A DNA stretch of 64,000 bases, from assembly GCA_025504975.1 (NCBI GenBank), contig JANUWI010000014.1:1116001-1180000 (forward strand). Reading direction: 5' to 3'. Each line of letters begins with the position of its first letter. The first letter of the stretch is position 1. The notes under the pieces are model-generated. The model saw only the letters and a program-made list of their open reading frames with translations, was not told the DNA's origin and searched no databases. This document shows positions 1 to 12,358 of the stretch, in pieces. Origin of the DNA: Plenodomus lindquistii (taxonomy: Eukaryota > Ascomycota > Dothideomycetes > Pleosporales > Leptosphaeriaceae). Position numbers and translations under genes: made by a program.

Positions 1-1819
1 CTATCGGAAAGAACCTGACGGAAGTCATTGCGGGTCTCACACTCCAGAAATGCTTGGATCCGGCCGAGGCATGCTATTCCTGAGAGGATTTGGGGGATGC
101 CCTCAAAGACTTGCAACAGAGGATATGTTAAAAGTGTAATGAAAGCAAGAGAAGTGAACATAGTCGACACATCCAGTGTTTGTTGAGAAGAGGCGAATGT
201 GAGAGGCGGGGCGACCATCTGGGGGAAAAATCCAAGCATTGCTGCGGTGATGAAAATCTTACGCCATCTCACTCCGCTGGCTAGCTCATCGACGCGTAAT
301 TTTTGCACAAATTCACCGATGTGAGTTGTAAGGCCGGAAATTCTCAGGTTCTTCATGCTGCTGATGACTGTGGCGGTTAAACCAACGCGTCTCTGAACTC
401 CTGACATCCAGGCCTTCTGCGCGTCCCCAGTCCAATTCATCAGGATGGCCAGGATTGTAAAGCAGACGATGACGATTCCGATAGGTACGACGAAGACCAC
501 GCCGAGCCGGTTGTACAACATCCACGAAGCCAGAGCGGCTTGAATGCTGGCAGCCCAAGTCTCATGCAAATTCCTAAAGCCAACCCGAATTCGCTCCATA
601 TCCGTACTCATGAGGGTCAACGCGGCGTTGTCATCACCAAGCGCGATACGAGCCTTTGTGGCCTTGATGAAAATTTCGGTGACTAGAATTGACCTTGTCA
701 TGGTACGGGCTCGATTGTGAAAGTACCTAGTTCTGCCAGTCAGTCTAACCCTCGAGAAGATTTCTTTGCGGGTGTCTTCACCAGTAAAAGGCCATGGAGA
801 CCGCAATTCCAGAGTAGATAAAAAAGGCTGCGCCTATAAAACCATATCCGGTGTTGGCGTCGAGTTCGGGCTCAGAAAGGTAGTTCGTGAGGCTTTCTAG
901 CAAGAGCGGTTGACAGAACGTGAAGCCTAGCATACAAAGACGCGGAAACACAGGCAGCAAAAGCTGAATCCTGAGAGAGCGTACAAGTACTGCCACCAAT
1001 CCGTATTTGTTGCCTTTCAGCTTGGAGTAGTTCATGTTTCTGGCAAACTTTTCGTGAAGCATCTTAGCGTCCATGTTGATGTCGAGAGGATAAAGGTCTT
1101 CGATTCCTAGGACCTTTGTGTGCCCCAGGCGGAACAATTTGTTCAGCCAAAAGAGTACGCCCAAGGAGAATAAGCTACTGGTTTCCTCTGGACTATGCTC
1201 CTTATCATTCCAGCGTACCCATCGAGTCTTTGTTGTAGCTTCTAACAGCAGTATGATCGCTTTGAGAGCTACTGCAGCGGTGAAAAGACTGCTGTAGGTG
1301 AGCTCAGACTTCCCGTCCGAAGATAAAAACAGCGTTCTCGCCTGGGCGATGTCTAAGAGTAGGGTTAGAGACAGGTAGATGCTCAATAGTACCGACGGCC
1401 TTGGGCTTCGGCTATGATCAACAACGCTGAGTGGTATCATCAGAAGCGCCGACAACAAGTTGAGGCTGGAAGCTGCTATGAACAAGCTGGTGGCTTGAAA
1501 CGAGCCAATCGCCGCGAGGACGAGAAGAGTGAGTTCAAGCGCGACATAGGCTGCTATTGCACCCTGTTGCGATTCCGTCAATAATTGGCGATCGCGCACG
1601 CGTATATCCTGGGACAAAACATACCACTTTAATGAATTGAAATGTCGGAGCATCCACCATGATGGGCTTCCGTACCTGAGACAGCATACGCCATAGTGAA
1701 GTTATAATCAACACTGCAGACGGTATGATGGAGAAGAACAGCTGCTCGAACCCTATACTGAAATCGAACTGCTCTTGGTTCATGTGGATCAGGTCTTCGT
1801 TGCCCGTCGGGAAGGGCAT
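1..1819 (-). CDS. ABC transporter, class C (MRP-like), N-terminal part, truncated by window edge
   Basis: Exons 1819-1625, 1563-782 and 726-1 (continuing off the window) give about 567 residues of a protein whose family is usually 1,400-1,500 long. Intron 1564-1624 starts GTATGT; intron 727-781 starts GTGAAG. Splicing both restores one frame across two hydrophobic helices. The start has a good context (CAAAATGC). The N-terminus looks like the TMD0 of fungal ABCC pumps: FDFSIGFEQLFFSIIPSA, then several hydrophobic helices, then a cytoplasmic link with LFWLNKLFRLGHTKVL and DLYPLD, then TMD1 with QPLLLESLTNYLSEPE and AFYWYFHNRARTMTRS. No nucleotide-binding domain lies inside the window. Known family role: ATP-driven export of drugs, conjugates or metabolites across plasma or vacuolar membrane; the substrate cannot be told from this part. 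Confidence 0.88.
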
Positions 1820-3181
1820 TTTGCGAGCTTGAGAACGTTGGAATGCCTAGGGACAATCTGGTTTTACTGGCGAACAGGGAGCGCCCATGCGCTCCTTTTG
1901 GAGAGCCCGTTTGTGGTAGGAATTGGAAGAAGGGCCTTGGCACTCGATGACGTAGGTACCTTGTTATACGCAGTAAGCACTAGCAGCAGTGCTCGGACGC
2001 GTCCACGCTGTCGGGTAAAGCTGTCTTTTCGTTCCGGATAAACGAACCGCGGCACAGCGGCAGGGCCTCTCACGGCGGCTAGCATTCTTCTAGACCCGTC
2101 ACGTACTCGATACATACATGAACGCTATTGCCAATCGCTCAGCCACAATCGTGCGGCGGACCACATATGGCTGACAGGTGGTTTGCAAAGATGACTGCAG
2201 GCTGTCTGATCACCCTGCGTTAGCGCTTTGTTCTAGCCTCTTTGTCAACTTCAAGTGCCCTCCCAGTCTGACAGGCCCAGAGGAACGCCGCCAACTACAC
2301 TAGGAGGTCAGGGTTACGTTCAGTGATGCTGATCCCAGATCCTACAACAAATCCTTCTCAACAAACTGTGCGCTCAGTCAAATCCATCCCCAGGGTCAAA
2401 GCATTTGCTGTGCAGACTGTTGTTGCGTGTGCTGTTAAATAAGCTTGCGCAGCATTCAATAGCTTGGATCACGAAAGACTATTCAATACCTAGCTTTTTC
2501 CAAATGGATTATGGTTGCTGCCGGACAAGGGAGCCCTGTGATCAAGTCGCGTTGTTGCACCCACTTCACCATGGACCGGGAACAAACAAACGCCAATGCA
2601 GTATCAATGTGATACCGCCGAGGCTACTCTCAAGCGTCAGAGCCAAGTCTCAACTCCTTTACCTATACCATACCAACCTGCAAAGACAGGGATGGAGCGA
2701 GAACCAAGTAGGATGGTAACAGTGCTGAACAGATCGCCCACGTGCTAGAGTGAGTTCTACGGTAGCTCTACTGCGGTACGTATGAAGTGTTGGCTTGGTT
2801 TCTTATACACATGCTCCCGCTGTGGGCGGGCAAGAAATACCAGCACCTGCATTCAAGACCGCGGAGACACCAGGAGTGACTTGTCGCCCATGTGTGGCTT
2901 TAGCGACGTGGACACAATTCAAGGCATATCAGGCTGGACAGCTTCCATGCGCGCGAATATGCCCACACGCTTCCGTACTGGCTCCTACCTCACAGTAGAG
3001 AAGAAATCAATACTTTTATGTCAAGAAGAAAAGCATAACATGAGCTGATGGAATAGCTACGAAGAGGCGCGAAGCTCCCAGGTACGCATCGACAAAAGAA
3101 ACCAACACCTCTCAATCCTTCCCATTCCCTATCATCACCATGCAAACCATGCCATATTAAACTCCAACCCCTTTACTGACA
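1820..3181. other. Intergenic stretch, no supported gene
   Basis: This 1.36 kb lies between the start of the ABC transporter and the 3' end of the PAP2 gene. Short open frames exist on both strands, but none shows a recognisable domain, a good start context with spliceable continuation, or coding-like composition. It presumably holds the transporter promoter. Confidence 0.5.
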
Positions 3182-4578
3182 TCAAGCCGCCTTCGCACCA
3201 AGAGGTCCCGCCCCACTCTCCTGAGGAACATGATTATCCTTTTCGTCATACACACTCCTATACACTATACGAAACGCCATATGCGCAAACGCCGTGCCGA
3301 TCAGCGCTCCAACAATAACATCGACAGGGTGGTGCCATCCATCTCTGACTTTTGAAAGCGATATGAGGATGGCAATCAACCAGGGCAAGGCGAAGAGGAC
3401 AAGCTTCCAGTGCTGGATACGGCCGCCCTTGCCTGCGGCGGCAGTGGTCTTCTCCCCGGCAGCTGAAGTAGATGGGGCAGTAGTGTTGTCTTGTCCACCC
3501 AACCCGCTTCTGCGGCCATGGCCAAAGATCTTGTATTTCGCGTTGAGGTACATTGCAAGAAACCCGAAGCCGGCGAAAGCAGCAGCGGCGTGGCCAGATG
3601 GGAAGCTCATCTGTGATTCCTTCAGTTGACGACCCGAGACGCCGGTACAAGCCGCATTGGGCGTTGTCCAGGCAAGTGAGCCTGGCATGGTCGGGCGACA
3701 CGTCTAGAGGAAGTTGGGGCGCAGGCCGCCGATGAGGACTTTGATGCAGGAGCAGAAGAGAGCGGTTGTTGCGAGGGCATAGCCGAGGCCAATGAGCTTG
3801 GTCGTGTTAGTATGAAAGGTCCCCGTATTGGAGATATTGAAGGAAATATGAGACCGAAATAACATACCGCTGCATTGCCATCCCCGAAGTCCCTCGTTCT
3901 CCACAGTGCAATAGCCCCTATGATCGCCGCCGGAACAAGGTAGCTCACCAGCGCGCTCGTCAAAGTGTTGATGTATTCCGGTCTCACAGGTTGTCCGTAC
4001 CTGCGGCCCCAACTACTCGTCTCGACACCAGGGTAGAGAGGAAAGTGGCGTGGGAGGAGGGGAGGAACAAAGAGGTAGATGAGTAGGGCTCCCAAGGCGC
4101 AGAGAAGTATTGTCAAGAGATCGAGACAATTGCCGCGGAGCCATGTGCGGAAGGGGGGGCGGGAGTCGAAGCCGGGAAGGCAGCCAGCGGCTCGGCGACG
4201 GGGCTTGACAGCCACGTTGGACTCGAGGTCTGCGACATAAGGTGCAGAAGGTGAGGCTCCGGGATTGGTGGCAGTGTCTACGGCTGATGGAGCAGGGACT
4301 GGAGTTGCTGGATCTGCTGGAGTGTTGACGGGAGCAGTGGGTGCTGAAGTCGCCGGCTTAGGACCTGATATTGAACCCATCGAGGCCGAACTTGGAGCAG
4401 CTGAACTCGCACCAGTCTCTTCTTTCGACGTCGAAGCCGGCACCGCCGCTCTTGCAGCAGGCCCCGGAGCCGTCGCAGCCGCCGTCGACGCAGCAACTGG
4501 TGCAGCTTCACCCACGTCAGCCTTGCCTCAAAGCCAAACTAGAGCACAAAGAGCTGCAGAGTACTCACCTGTTGACAT
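3182..4578 (-). pseudogene. PAP2-type lipid phosphatase (DPP1/LPP-like) with one in-frame stop
   Basis: Exons 4578-4569, 4526-3868 and 3796-3182; introns 4527-4568 (only 42 bp, GTGAGT) and 3797-3867 (GTATGT). The protein has a Pro/Ala-rich cytoplasmic N-terminus (about 100 residues), then membrane helices and the three PAP2 phosphatase motifs: KX6RP as KVLIGGLRP, PSGH as SFPSGHAAAAFAG, and SKVRDGWHHPVD, where the usual Arg of SRX5HX3D is Lys. The family dephosphorylates diacylglycerol pyrophosphate, phosphatidate and related lipids in ER or vacuole membranes. A TAG (3704-3706) interrupts the frame between motifs 1 and 2, right after RPNFL, while the frame continues intact on both sides (TCRPTMPG follows). 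I found no GT-AG intron of reasonable size that removes it without also removing motif 1. It is either a recent nonsense allele or a base error; otherwise the gene looks functional. Confidence 0.75.
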
Positions 4579-5230
4579 AGCGTCAGGTATTGTCGTGATA
4601 TGGGTTGTGTGCGGGATATGATATCGATACAGCAGTAGTATGTATGACAACTGTAAGATGAAGATGACCGCGATGATTGATGTTGATACGGACGTGGCTG
4701 GGTAAGAAAGAAGAAGAGTAGGAGGGCTAGTCATAGTAACCGGCGCTAAGGACATCATCATCGCAGATACAGGAAGCTGCATCTTTGGTGTGTAGGGCAG
4801 TCGTGGAAGGAAGAGGGAGGTGGAGAGGGTAGGTGCGCATTCGTGGCCACATGCGTGAGGCGAAACCAAACCATGGCCGTGCATCAATATTTTAGATCTT
4901 AGCTGTATCTTAGAAAAGAAGTAGGTAAGGCTATTGGGGTATCATCTCGCAAACCATACCCATGTGAACAAAACCTCCTCTACCATAGTCTAACACAACA
5001 CCAACGTCGAAGACTCATGATTAGAGCGGAGACCAAGACGGAGAGTAAAGAGGGTGGAGCGAAAGGAAAGATGAACCGGCGAGTTCCAACTGCAAGCCCT
5101 TGCGAGCGAGTCAAGGTCTCAAACCGGTTCATCCATCCTCTCACATTCCACCACTCTTCACTCAGCACATCACTTGAATTCCCAAATGCCGCACAGAAAA
5201 GCTGAACGAAAGGTGGAAGGTCAAGCTCCT
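4579..5230. other. Intergenic stretch, no supported gene
   Basis: Between the start of the PAP2 gene and the 3' end of the next minus-strand gene. Contains pyrimidine-rich promoter-like sequence upstream of the PAP2 start. No coding signal recognised. Confidence 0.45.
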
Positions 5231-7164
5231 TCAAGCCGGAACCATATGCCCATAAGGCGAAACCGCCCTGCGATTCGGTCCCCTCCCTATCACCCTACGA
5301 CTCCCGTTCGGCATATTCCATACTGCAATGCCACCATACCATTCCATATATGGAACGTTCAATTTCTCGAGATCTGGCTCCACCTGTTTCGCCTCCTTGG
5401 CCGCGACCTTCAAGTGCTTTGCACCACTCTCTTCAAAGTCAACTGGAGTCTTGCGCTTGACACCACTGACACTGTTGACGATGTAAAACGCAGGGTGGTT
5501 GCGAGTATGAGGCACGGCAATGGGTCTACACTGATCGTTCAGGACAGTGTACGATCTGCATACGTTGCGCATGCAGCCAGCAACATCAACGATATCGTGC
5601 TGCGTCGTCTCCTTGTTTACCGATGAATCTTTCTTCTCTTTTGCCGCGGTCATCTCCTCTACAAGACGCTCCCTATCCAAGATATGCTGCGCATATTTGA
5701 CCTCCGGATCGTGTAGCAACACGGCGTTGCACAAGCGACCATACACATTTTTGGTAGCGAACGTGCGAGCCAAGTCGTCAACACCGCCGATGTTACCGAG
5801 GTGGAGTGTGAGCAGCGTACTCAGATACGAGACAAGATCATCAACAGGCCCGTTCAAGAAGAGACCTAGCGCGACGTCTTGCTCGGCGGTGAGCTTGCTC
5901 TCGAGGACTTGCGTAGCGGCCTTTTGGCATTGCTGGCAGATGAACGCCTCAACATCGAGGTTGGCATTGTGACAAGTGCGGCCACAGCGCCATGGACTTT
6001 TGATCCAGTGGCCGCAGGCGAGCTTGTGGAGATTCATATCGTAGAAGTGACCACACCCATTGGTCGATGTATGACTAGGCTGGAAAGGAAGCATACTGTT
6101 GAAGCTGCCGACGTAGTCATTGGGAAAAGGGCCTTCGGCCGTGGAATCTCCGATCGTATGTGTGGAAGCGACCATTGCGCGCTCCTCATTGATATTGTGA
6201 CAGGTACCCTCATGCTGCTGAGGTTGAGAGATGGAGCAGAGGGTGGCCTTGGCTGCGCTCTCGGATGTCTGTATGCCTGTTACAGTTGGCTGCTGTGCTC
6301 TAGAGGCCTGTTGAGAAACCGCCGTAGTGGAATTGGTGGTGTGTTCCGACCGCTCGACATCATTTGTGACCTTCGGCTGCCGTGCCTTGGAGATATGCTG
6401 GGAAACCGAGGCTTTCACGTCGCCCGTATCCGTGGTTTCAGATGTGTTCCTGCCCTTGTCCTTGCTTTTGCGTGTGCCATGACCCCGCCCTCGATTGTTG
6501 GTTTCATTGTTCGCAGGGCTGAGCAGCTGGAATCTGACCTTCTTGTCGTGTGTCATCCTACCCGCAAGATCCAATCGCTCATGGATTGGAGTGCTGTAAG
6601 TGTTGTTAGAGAAAGACTCTGGGCACACCAAAGCAATTGACGTACGAAGTAGATATCAAGACTTTGGAAGAAGGCGCAACCGATGATTTTTGAACAGCAT
6701 TGTGGCGAGGCGTCGTCGCATTACGCTGCTCATTGGGACGGCGAGGACCTTTTGTGGTCGATCGAGGAGACTCTCTCTTTGCAGTAGCTGAAGAAACAGC
6801 CAAACGCTTCTGAATGTAACGGCTACGAATGTTAGTCACAGAATCTGCAGATAGCAGTGGTGTTCACGAACCTCTTCCTAGGGAGTGCCTTGGATACAGA
6901 TGCGACAAAAAAACCCTGGGCATGTGCGTTGCGATGAGCATCTCTGGCGGTGGGTTGAGCAAACGAAGATCTGGGTTTTTTGGAAACGACAGGCTTTGCA
7001 GAAGGAGCACGACCACGTTCGAGGTGAGCTTTGAGGTGGTCGACCGCGACCCGAGCAGATTGAGCGTGTTCTGCGAACGTGGAGGGCGTTTCATTGGCCG
7101 TATTAGAATTGGTATCGCAAAAGCCGAACAGTCGCTTGTACCCGCGGGTGAACAGGTTAAACAT
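5231..7164 (-). CDS. Hypothetical protein with a Cys/His cluster (possible zinc-binding)
   Basis: Three exons, 7164-6872, 6822-6646 and 6593-5231, encode 610 residues. Introns are 6823-6871 (GTTCGT...TAG) and 6594-6645 (GTACGT...TTACAG with a CTAAC upstream). Both junctions keep the frame. The N-terminal 300 residues are Ser/Thr/Lys/Arg-rich and probably disordered. The middle holds a cluster of Cys and His (CGHFYDMNLHKLACGHW, then RCGRTCHNANLDVEAFICQQCQ), which could bind zinc. A helical region with ELD/KEKK-like charge patterns follows, and the C-terminus has EWYGGIAVWNMPNG. I do not recognise a named family. The similar spacing of CGH, CG..C and C..C suggests a lineage-specific regulatory or nuclear protein, but that is inference. 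The same strand carries the permease gene upstream. Confidence 0.68.
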
Positions 7165-7780
7165 TGTTGTTACTTGCAGTGTTGTTACAAGGATGCGGTT
7201 GTATGTGAGGCTAGACTTTCGAAAAGGGGTGGGGGAGGAATGAGCAAGAACCGTGATCCGGAATAAAGCAGGGAAGCAGAATGTGCGTTTGTCGGTGGGT
7301 CACTAGCGTACGCCAAGTACTGATGGTGAACGGTGAAAGCACCCCTGCTTAGGTGCCCAATAGCTGGATGTTGCACGTTTGGGCGCTGTTACAGGGCGGG
7401 GGGTAATGGACCGTGATGAAAGTGTCAGTAGGTCGAACGAAGCGCAAGTGTCAATTGCGGATGGTTGTGCCAAGTCCTGAAACCCGTAGGAGTACCGTAC
7501 AAACGCACGTGTGAAGATGCGAACCTTTTCGTCCAGCCCGCTAAGCAAAAAGAAAGGGAAGATGAAATGTAGGAGGTCGGATTGAAGAGGTGGTCACAGG
7601 TGTAAAGGCTAGATAAGGTTCACAGCGTGAGGAGCAAAGACGGATCTAGGCCAGACAGTCGAAAGCGAGATGGTACGAACTGGGCTTGAGCAATCCATAT
7701 GAGTAGATGTACAAAATGGCAAGGTTTGTGATTGAGACGTCTTGTGAAGTTATAAAGTCGAGTCAAAGAAAGGCGCGGAA
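7165..7780. other. Intergenic stretch, promoter of the Cys/His protein
   Basis: 616 bp between the 3' end of the permease gene and the start of the 610-residue protein, both on the minus strand. No coding signal or repeat recognised. Confidence 0.45.
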
Positions 7781-9525
7781 TCATTTGGCAGGATGGAGAC
7801 CTAATTCCTCATCGGCAATCTTGGAATGGCTCGGCTCAGCCATGTCTGGATCGTTCGTCTTCATAGCCTCCAAAACTTCAAGTCCCATTTCACTACGTGG
7901 ACCTGTGAAGTTTTTGCGTCCATCCACAAACCATTGGATGGTACTAATGAACAAGATGATACCAAACGCAACGACGCAGTAGTCTACATTGGTTAGCCGA
8001 TACGATACTCATTATAGACCGGTGGATGATGCTTACTCATGTTGCTGGTAGTTACTGGAAGCTCCGGTGGGAATAAGAAGAGGACCGTGGTCACAATTGT
8101 GTAAGCAATGCCGATCAGATTGGCCATCCATCCGAGCGGGCCAGGCAATGTGAAGGCTCTTGGTGGCAGCATCTTCCTTCCACGACAGACGTTGATAGCG
8201 ACAGGGATGGCATAGCTGACCCCCAAAGCGACAACGGAAGCAGCGATGAGCGCATTGAAGGCGCTGCTAGAACCGATGATGATGAGGCCAAAGAGAATGG
8301 CAAGACCAGCAGCGAGCATCAAGGCATTTAAGGGCTGTCCCAAACGAGGGTGAACCTTTGAGAAGAACTTTGACATGGGCAAGCCACCATCACGCGCAAA
8401 AGCGTAAGTCATTCGGGAGCTAGTCGTCATGATGGCGATCTCAGCAAACAAAACACATATCAGGGGGAACATTAGGAGGCAGGTTGCTCCAGCCCGGCTG
8501 CTGGTGGCCTTGTAAAGAATAGCCAGGATTGGACCGGCCGCAGATGAGGTGATTGTCTCAATGTCGCCGCCGGATACAAAAAGGAGCACCATGAGGAAGA
8601 TGAAGCCGGTAAAGGTCCCGATGGCGACGCAGTAGATCATGATCTTTGGGCCTTCGATAGAGGCATTTGGAATCTCCTCGATCATATGAGCAACCGCGTC
8701 ATAGCCAGTGAGTCCGAAACCACCTATGATCTGTTAGCCCGTCTCGTGACCATACGGAATTGAACGTACCCTGGAGAAGACCAAGAAGCCAGGCGATACC
8801 ATCAGGCCAGCCTGTCTCGTTGATAAACTCTGTGAAGACGAACTCGGCGGATGCGTAATTGGGCGAGGAGCACGCCAGAACCGTGATGCATATGACGACA
8901 AAGCCACCGATGCTCCAAATGAAGGCACCACGGTTGACGTAGGGTAGAAGTCGGTTGAGAAAGGCGTTGACAACGAAGGCAATGATGGTCCAGAGTGTGT
9001 AGATGAGCCAAATCTGATATGGCTTCAGGACGAAATCGGGATGGTAAAGCGAGATGAGACCAGAGATGAGCTGGGATGCAAGAAGACCACCAGAAGTAGT
9101 GAGTGCAATCCAGCCTGAGACGTTGATCCATCCGGTGATCCAAGAGGCTAGAGGCACCCATCGTTTGGGTGTGATGACGGCGACCCAATGATATCTATCA
9201 TGTCAGTCAGGTTGTGGTCTCGAATCGTAATGAGAATAACCTACTGTCCTCCAGCAGTTGGGTAGGCTGATAGAAACTCGGCCATGGAGGCAGCCAGGCA
9301 CAAGTTACAGATGCCTGCTGTGACTAAGCCCCAGATGACGCTTGTGGAGCCGCCACTGTTGAGCGCCAGACCAAGCGACGTGGACAGCGCAGTCCAGGAA
9401 TTCAGAATGGCGAATGCGAGACCCAGCATGGATAGGAGCGAGAAGTTGCGCTCAAGTTCGCCCTTGTGGCCGAGGGCCTGCAGCTGTGCCTCGTCATCGA
9501 GACGACCGGGTTCAACGGGTCCCAT
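7781..9525 (-). CDS. APC-superfamily amino acid permease (GABA/choline permease-like)
   Basis: Four exons, 9525-9245, 9194-8770, 8723-8037 and 7983-7781, encode 531 residues, the usual family size. Introns 9195-9244, 8724-8769 and 7984-8036 are 46-53 bp with GT-AG ends, and each junction restores a conserved segment (GGQYHWVAV; LLQGGFGLTGYDA; SNMNYCVVAFG). The cytoplasmic N-terminus (MGPVEPGRLDDEAQL) is followed by about 12 hydrophobic segments. Family marks are SLLSMLGLAFAILNSWTALS, AEFLSAYPTAGGQYHW, GLTGYDAVAHMIEEIPNAS and TSSRMTYAFARDGGLP. Fungal relatives import GABA, amino acids, choline or polyamines at the plasma membrane with protons; the exact substrate is not readable. It is divergent from the acid phosphatase gene across an 860 bp gap. 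Confidence 0.92.
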
Positions 9526-10385
9526 GGTTGAGAGTGCGACTTCTCAGCCGATAGTACAGTGACGTTGAAGGGTCGGAGGTGAAGGCGATGACTGGAAGAC
9601 GAGGGCGCAATCTATCTAAGTACGTCGCATGAAGTGAGGTCAGGAGTCAGTCGATCACTAAACCCCAGCCACGGTGCCATTGACGTCGGTGAAGTCCCAT
9701 ATCAGGCATGTCCAGCAGTGCACGCGAATTGGCTGAAGCTTGTCAAAGCTTGGCCGTTTGTGTCTCCACAGATAAGATTCGGCGTGGCTCTCCGTGGGCT
9801 CGTGGTGAAAACATGGGGTAATCAACGGTAATGGCCAATGAGCATGATTGGTGACGGCTATCTGAAGGCTGACGGGCCGCATCAGCAGCGCATCCGAAGT
9901 CGGGCCCCATTGTTTGGGTGGAGTTGCACACGCCGTAGACGCGCTTGTCAGGGTTGGAATGGGTCGCAATGGAGATTGGGGGTATATAGTATCGGATAGG
10001 GCACGATTGTTAGTGATGGGGTTGGAAGAGGTTGGAAGAGGTTTCGAGGGCGCAGTGTGAGTGATGGCATGTTGCTTGGCATTTTGTGCGCAGGGCAGCG
10101 ACGACCCGCGTACCAGCTTGACCACTGTCAACAACAACCGAGCAGTACCGTGTTGGCTGTCCACGCAGAGATTGGCCATCTTAGACTCGAACCTATTTTC
10201 TATGCTGTCGCAAGAGAATCTTGAGCATGTCTCTTGAGCAATTCGAACCAGTGATGGCGCGTACCCCCGGCTTCTCTCGTGTCATGAGGTGAGACGTCAC
10301 GGCGGTGCTCCACATGGCCACCACGACGAGTCGCGACTTCCCAACGCCGTCTTCCAACACAAGACCAGCAATAATCACAACCACC
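9526..10385. promoter_or_regulatory. Divergent intergenic region between permease and acid phosphatase
   Basis: This 860 bp separates two divergently transcribed nutrient-related genes and should hold both promoters. A frame of 173 codons on the minus strand (about 9658-10179) has low-complexity composition and no domain; I treat it as spurious. No specific operator was identified. Confidence 0.4.
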
Positions 10386-11934
10386 ATGATGGCGCGAGCT
10401 TGGAACCGCATGCGTGGGAATCGCTCGCACGACTACACGCCCTTGCCGTTGACGGAGAAAGAGCCATCGCACTGCAACAAGGCGCGGCGCGATGCTCAAC
10501 CGCCGTTGGTGAGTGCTGGGCGCGCGGTGCAGGTCATGGCAGGCCTCCTTTGCGTATATGGCGCGATCCAGTAGGCCCATACTGTCACCACTATCTTGCA
10601 CGCTTGTATACTAATAGCATCATAGCCTCATCGCCAGCTTGACCGGCAAGCCATGCGACTCGGTCAACCAAGGCTACCGCTGCAGCCCCAGAACCACCCA
10701 CTTCTGGGGCCAATACTCCATGTGGTTCGCTGTGCCCTCTGACATCCATGTTGCACCCCCCAAAGGCTGCGAGGTCACGTTCGCCAATGTCCTTTCCCGC
10801 CACGGCGGCCGCGATCCCACCCTGGGCAAGTCGATAGCCTACCATCTCCTCATTGCCGACATCCAGAACACCAGCACCACATACCCCGCCGAATATGCCT
10901 TTCTGAAGGACTACGAATTCAACCTCGGCGCAGATCAGCTGACAGTCGCCGGGAGACAGGAGATGGTCAACTCGGGTGCGCATTTCTACAAGCGCTATTC
11001 CAGTCTCGTCCAGCAGTATCCACCGTTTGTGCGCGCCGGTGGACAGGAGCGCGTTGTCGAATCGGCCGAGAAGTGGCTGGCGGGTGTGGCTCAATCGACC
11101 GGGAACGAGGCCAAACCAGTCGATCTCATCATCCCAGAAGGCCCCAAGTGGAACAACACCCTCTCCCATGATACCTGCCCAGCCGCCGACAAGGGGCCTA
11201 CTCACTACATGGGTGGAATGGCGATGCAGACATGGGCCGAGAAGTTTGTGCCTCCAATTCAACAACGCGTCAACGCAGCACTGGGCACAGATCTCAGCAT
11301 GACCTCCATCATCTACCTCATGGACATGTGCCCCTTCGACACCCTGGCCAACCCGAAAGCGAACATGTCGCCCTTCTGCAAGCTCTTCACCAACAAGGAA
11401 TGGCATGCATACGACTACCTACAGTCCTTGGGCAAATATTACGGCTACGGCCCCGGGAACCCACTGGCTGCTGCTCAAGGCGCCGGGTACGTCAACGAAC
11501 TCATCGCACGCCTGACTGGTAAGCCTGTCGATGATCACACCAACACCAACCGCACTCTTGACTCCGACCCTGCGACTTTCCCGCTCAATCGCAAAGTTTA
11601 TGCCGACTTCAGCCACGATAACGATATGAGCGGCGTTCTCGCTGCGTTAGGCCTATACAATAACACGAAGCCTCTCTCAAACACGACCATTGAGAGCACC
11701 AAGGACACATATGGCTACTCTGCAGCATGGACGGTTCCATTTGCTGCGAGAATCTATGTCGAGAAGCTGCAATGCAAGCACGACGACGAATACGTGCGCG
11801 TCATTGTCAACGATCGCGTCCAACCACTTGAATTCTGCGGTGGAGACAAGTATGGACGGTGCACATTGAGCAAGTTCGTCGAGAGCCAGAGCTTTGCGAG
11901 AAGTGGCGGAAACTGGGATCAGTGTTTCGCTTGA
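10386..11934 (+). CDS. Histidine acid phosphatase, clade 2 (phytase-like), membrane-anchored
   Basis: Exons 10386-10570 and 10626-11934 encode 497 residues. The start is the first ATG of CACCATGATGG, a strong context. The intron 10571-10625 splits codon CA|C; splicing builds one membrane helix (VMAGLLCVYGAIHLIASL) after a 45-residue cytoplasmic tail containing DYTPLPLTEKE. The protein is therefore predicted to be a type II membrane or signal-anchored enzyme, not a simple secreted phytase. The catalytic nucleophile motif RHGXRXP is present as SRHGGRDPT near residue 118, and the proton-donor HD motif as FSHDNDMSG near residue 390. Many N-glycosylation sites (NTS, NNT, NKT) and paired cysteines fit an extracellular or vacuolar fold. 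The family removes phosphate from phytate or other monoesters; the substrate is not proven. It is divergent from the permease gene. Confidence 0.9.
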
Positions 11935-12358
11935 ACTTCATCCTCTTCTTGCGCAATCGCATATACCACCAGCATTTTACAAGACATAGACTATCGTCTC
12001 GCAATTCAGTAAACGAGATTAGACATCCTTCTAGTTCCCAAAGCTTTCAGTATCACACGCTCTGAAACATCACTACCATGAACACCATGTCTTATCAGCC
12101 CACCCCATAGTCGATACAATATGTCTCACCCGTCGCACAAGCATACCTCATCTATGGTATTAGTACAAGCCAGCGAATCGCTACAACAAATAACACGACA
12201 AACATCGCGCTTGCAACCAGCTTGCTAACTTACTCTCCCAACTGACACCCGGCTAAGCAACTCGGTCTCCACATCGCGCAATCTCGTATTACACATCGAG
12301 AATACCAACGGTTCGCAACATAGCGTTGTGGCCCTGCAACTTTCCGAAGAGCAAGAAA
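11935..12358. other. Intergenic stretch
   Basis: 424 bp between the acid phosphatase stop and the next plus-strand frame; AC-rich, no coding signal seen. Likely 3' UTR of the first gene and promoter of the second. Confidence 0.4.

Noticed and set aside
5879..6640. 253-codon plus-strand frame opposite the Cys/His protein
   Set aside because: No start context or domain; the minus strand has consistent exons and splice sites.
9658..10179. 173-codon minus-strand frame between permease and phosphatase
   Set aside because: Low complexity, no domain, located in a divergent promoter region.
10591..11406. 271-codon minus-strand frame opposite the acid phosphatase
   Set aside because: Antisense shadow of a GC-rich coding exon; no domain, while the plus strand has the catalytic motifs.
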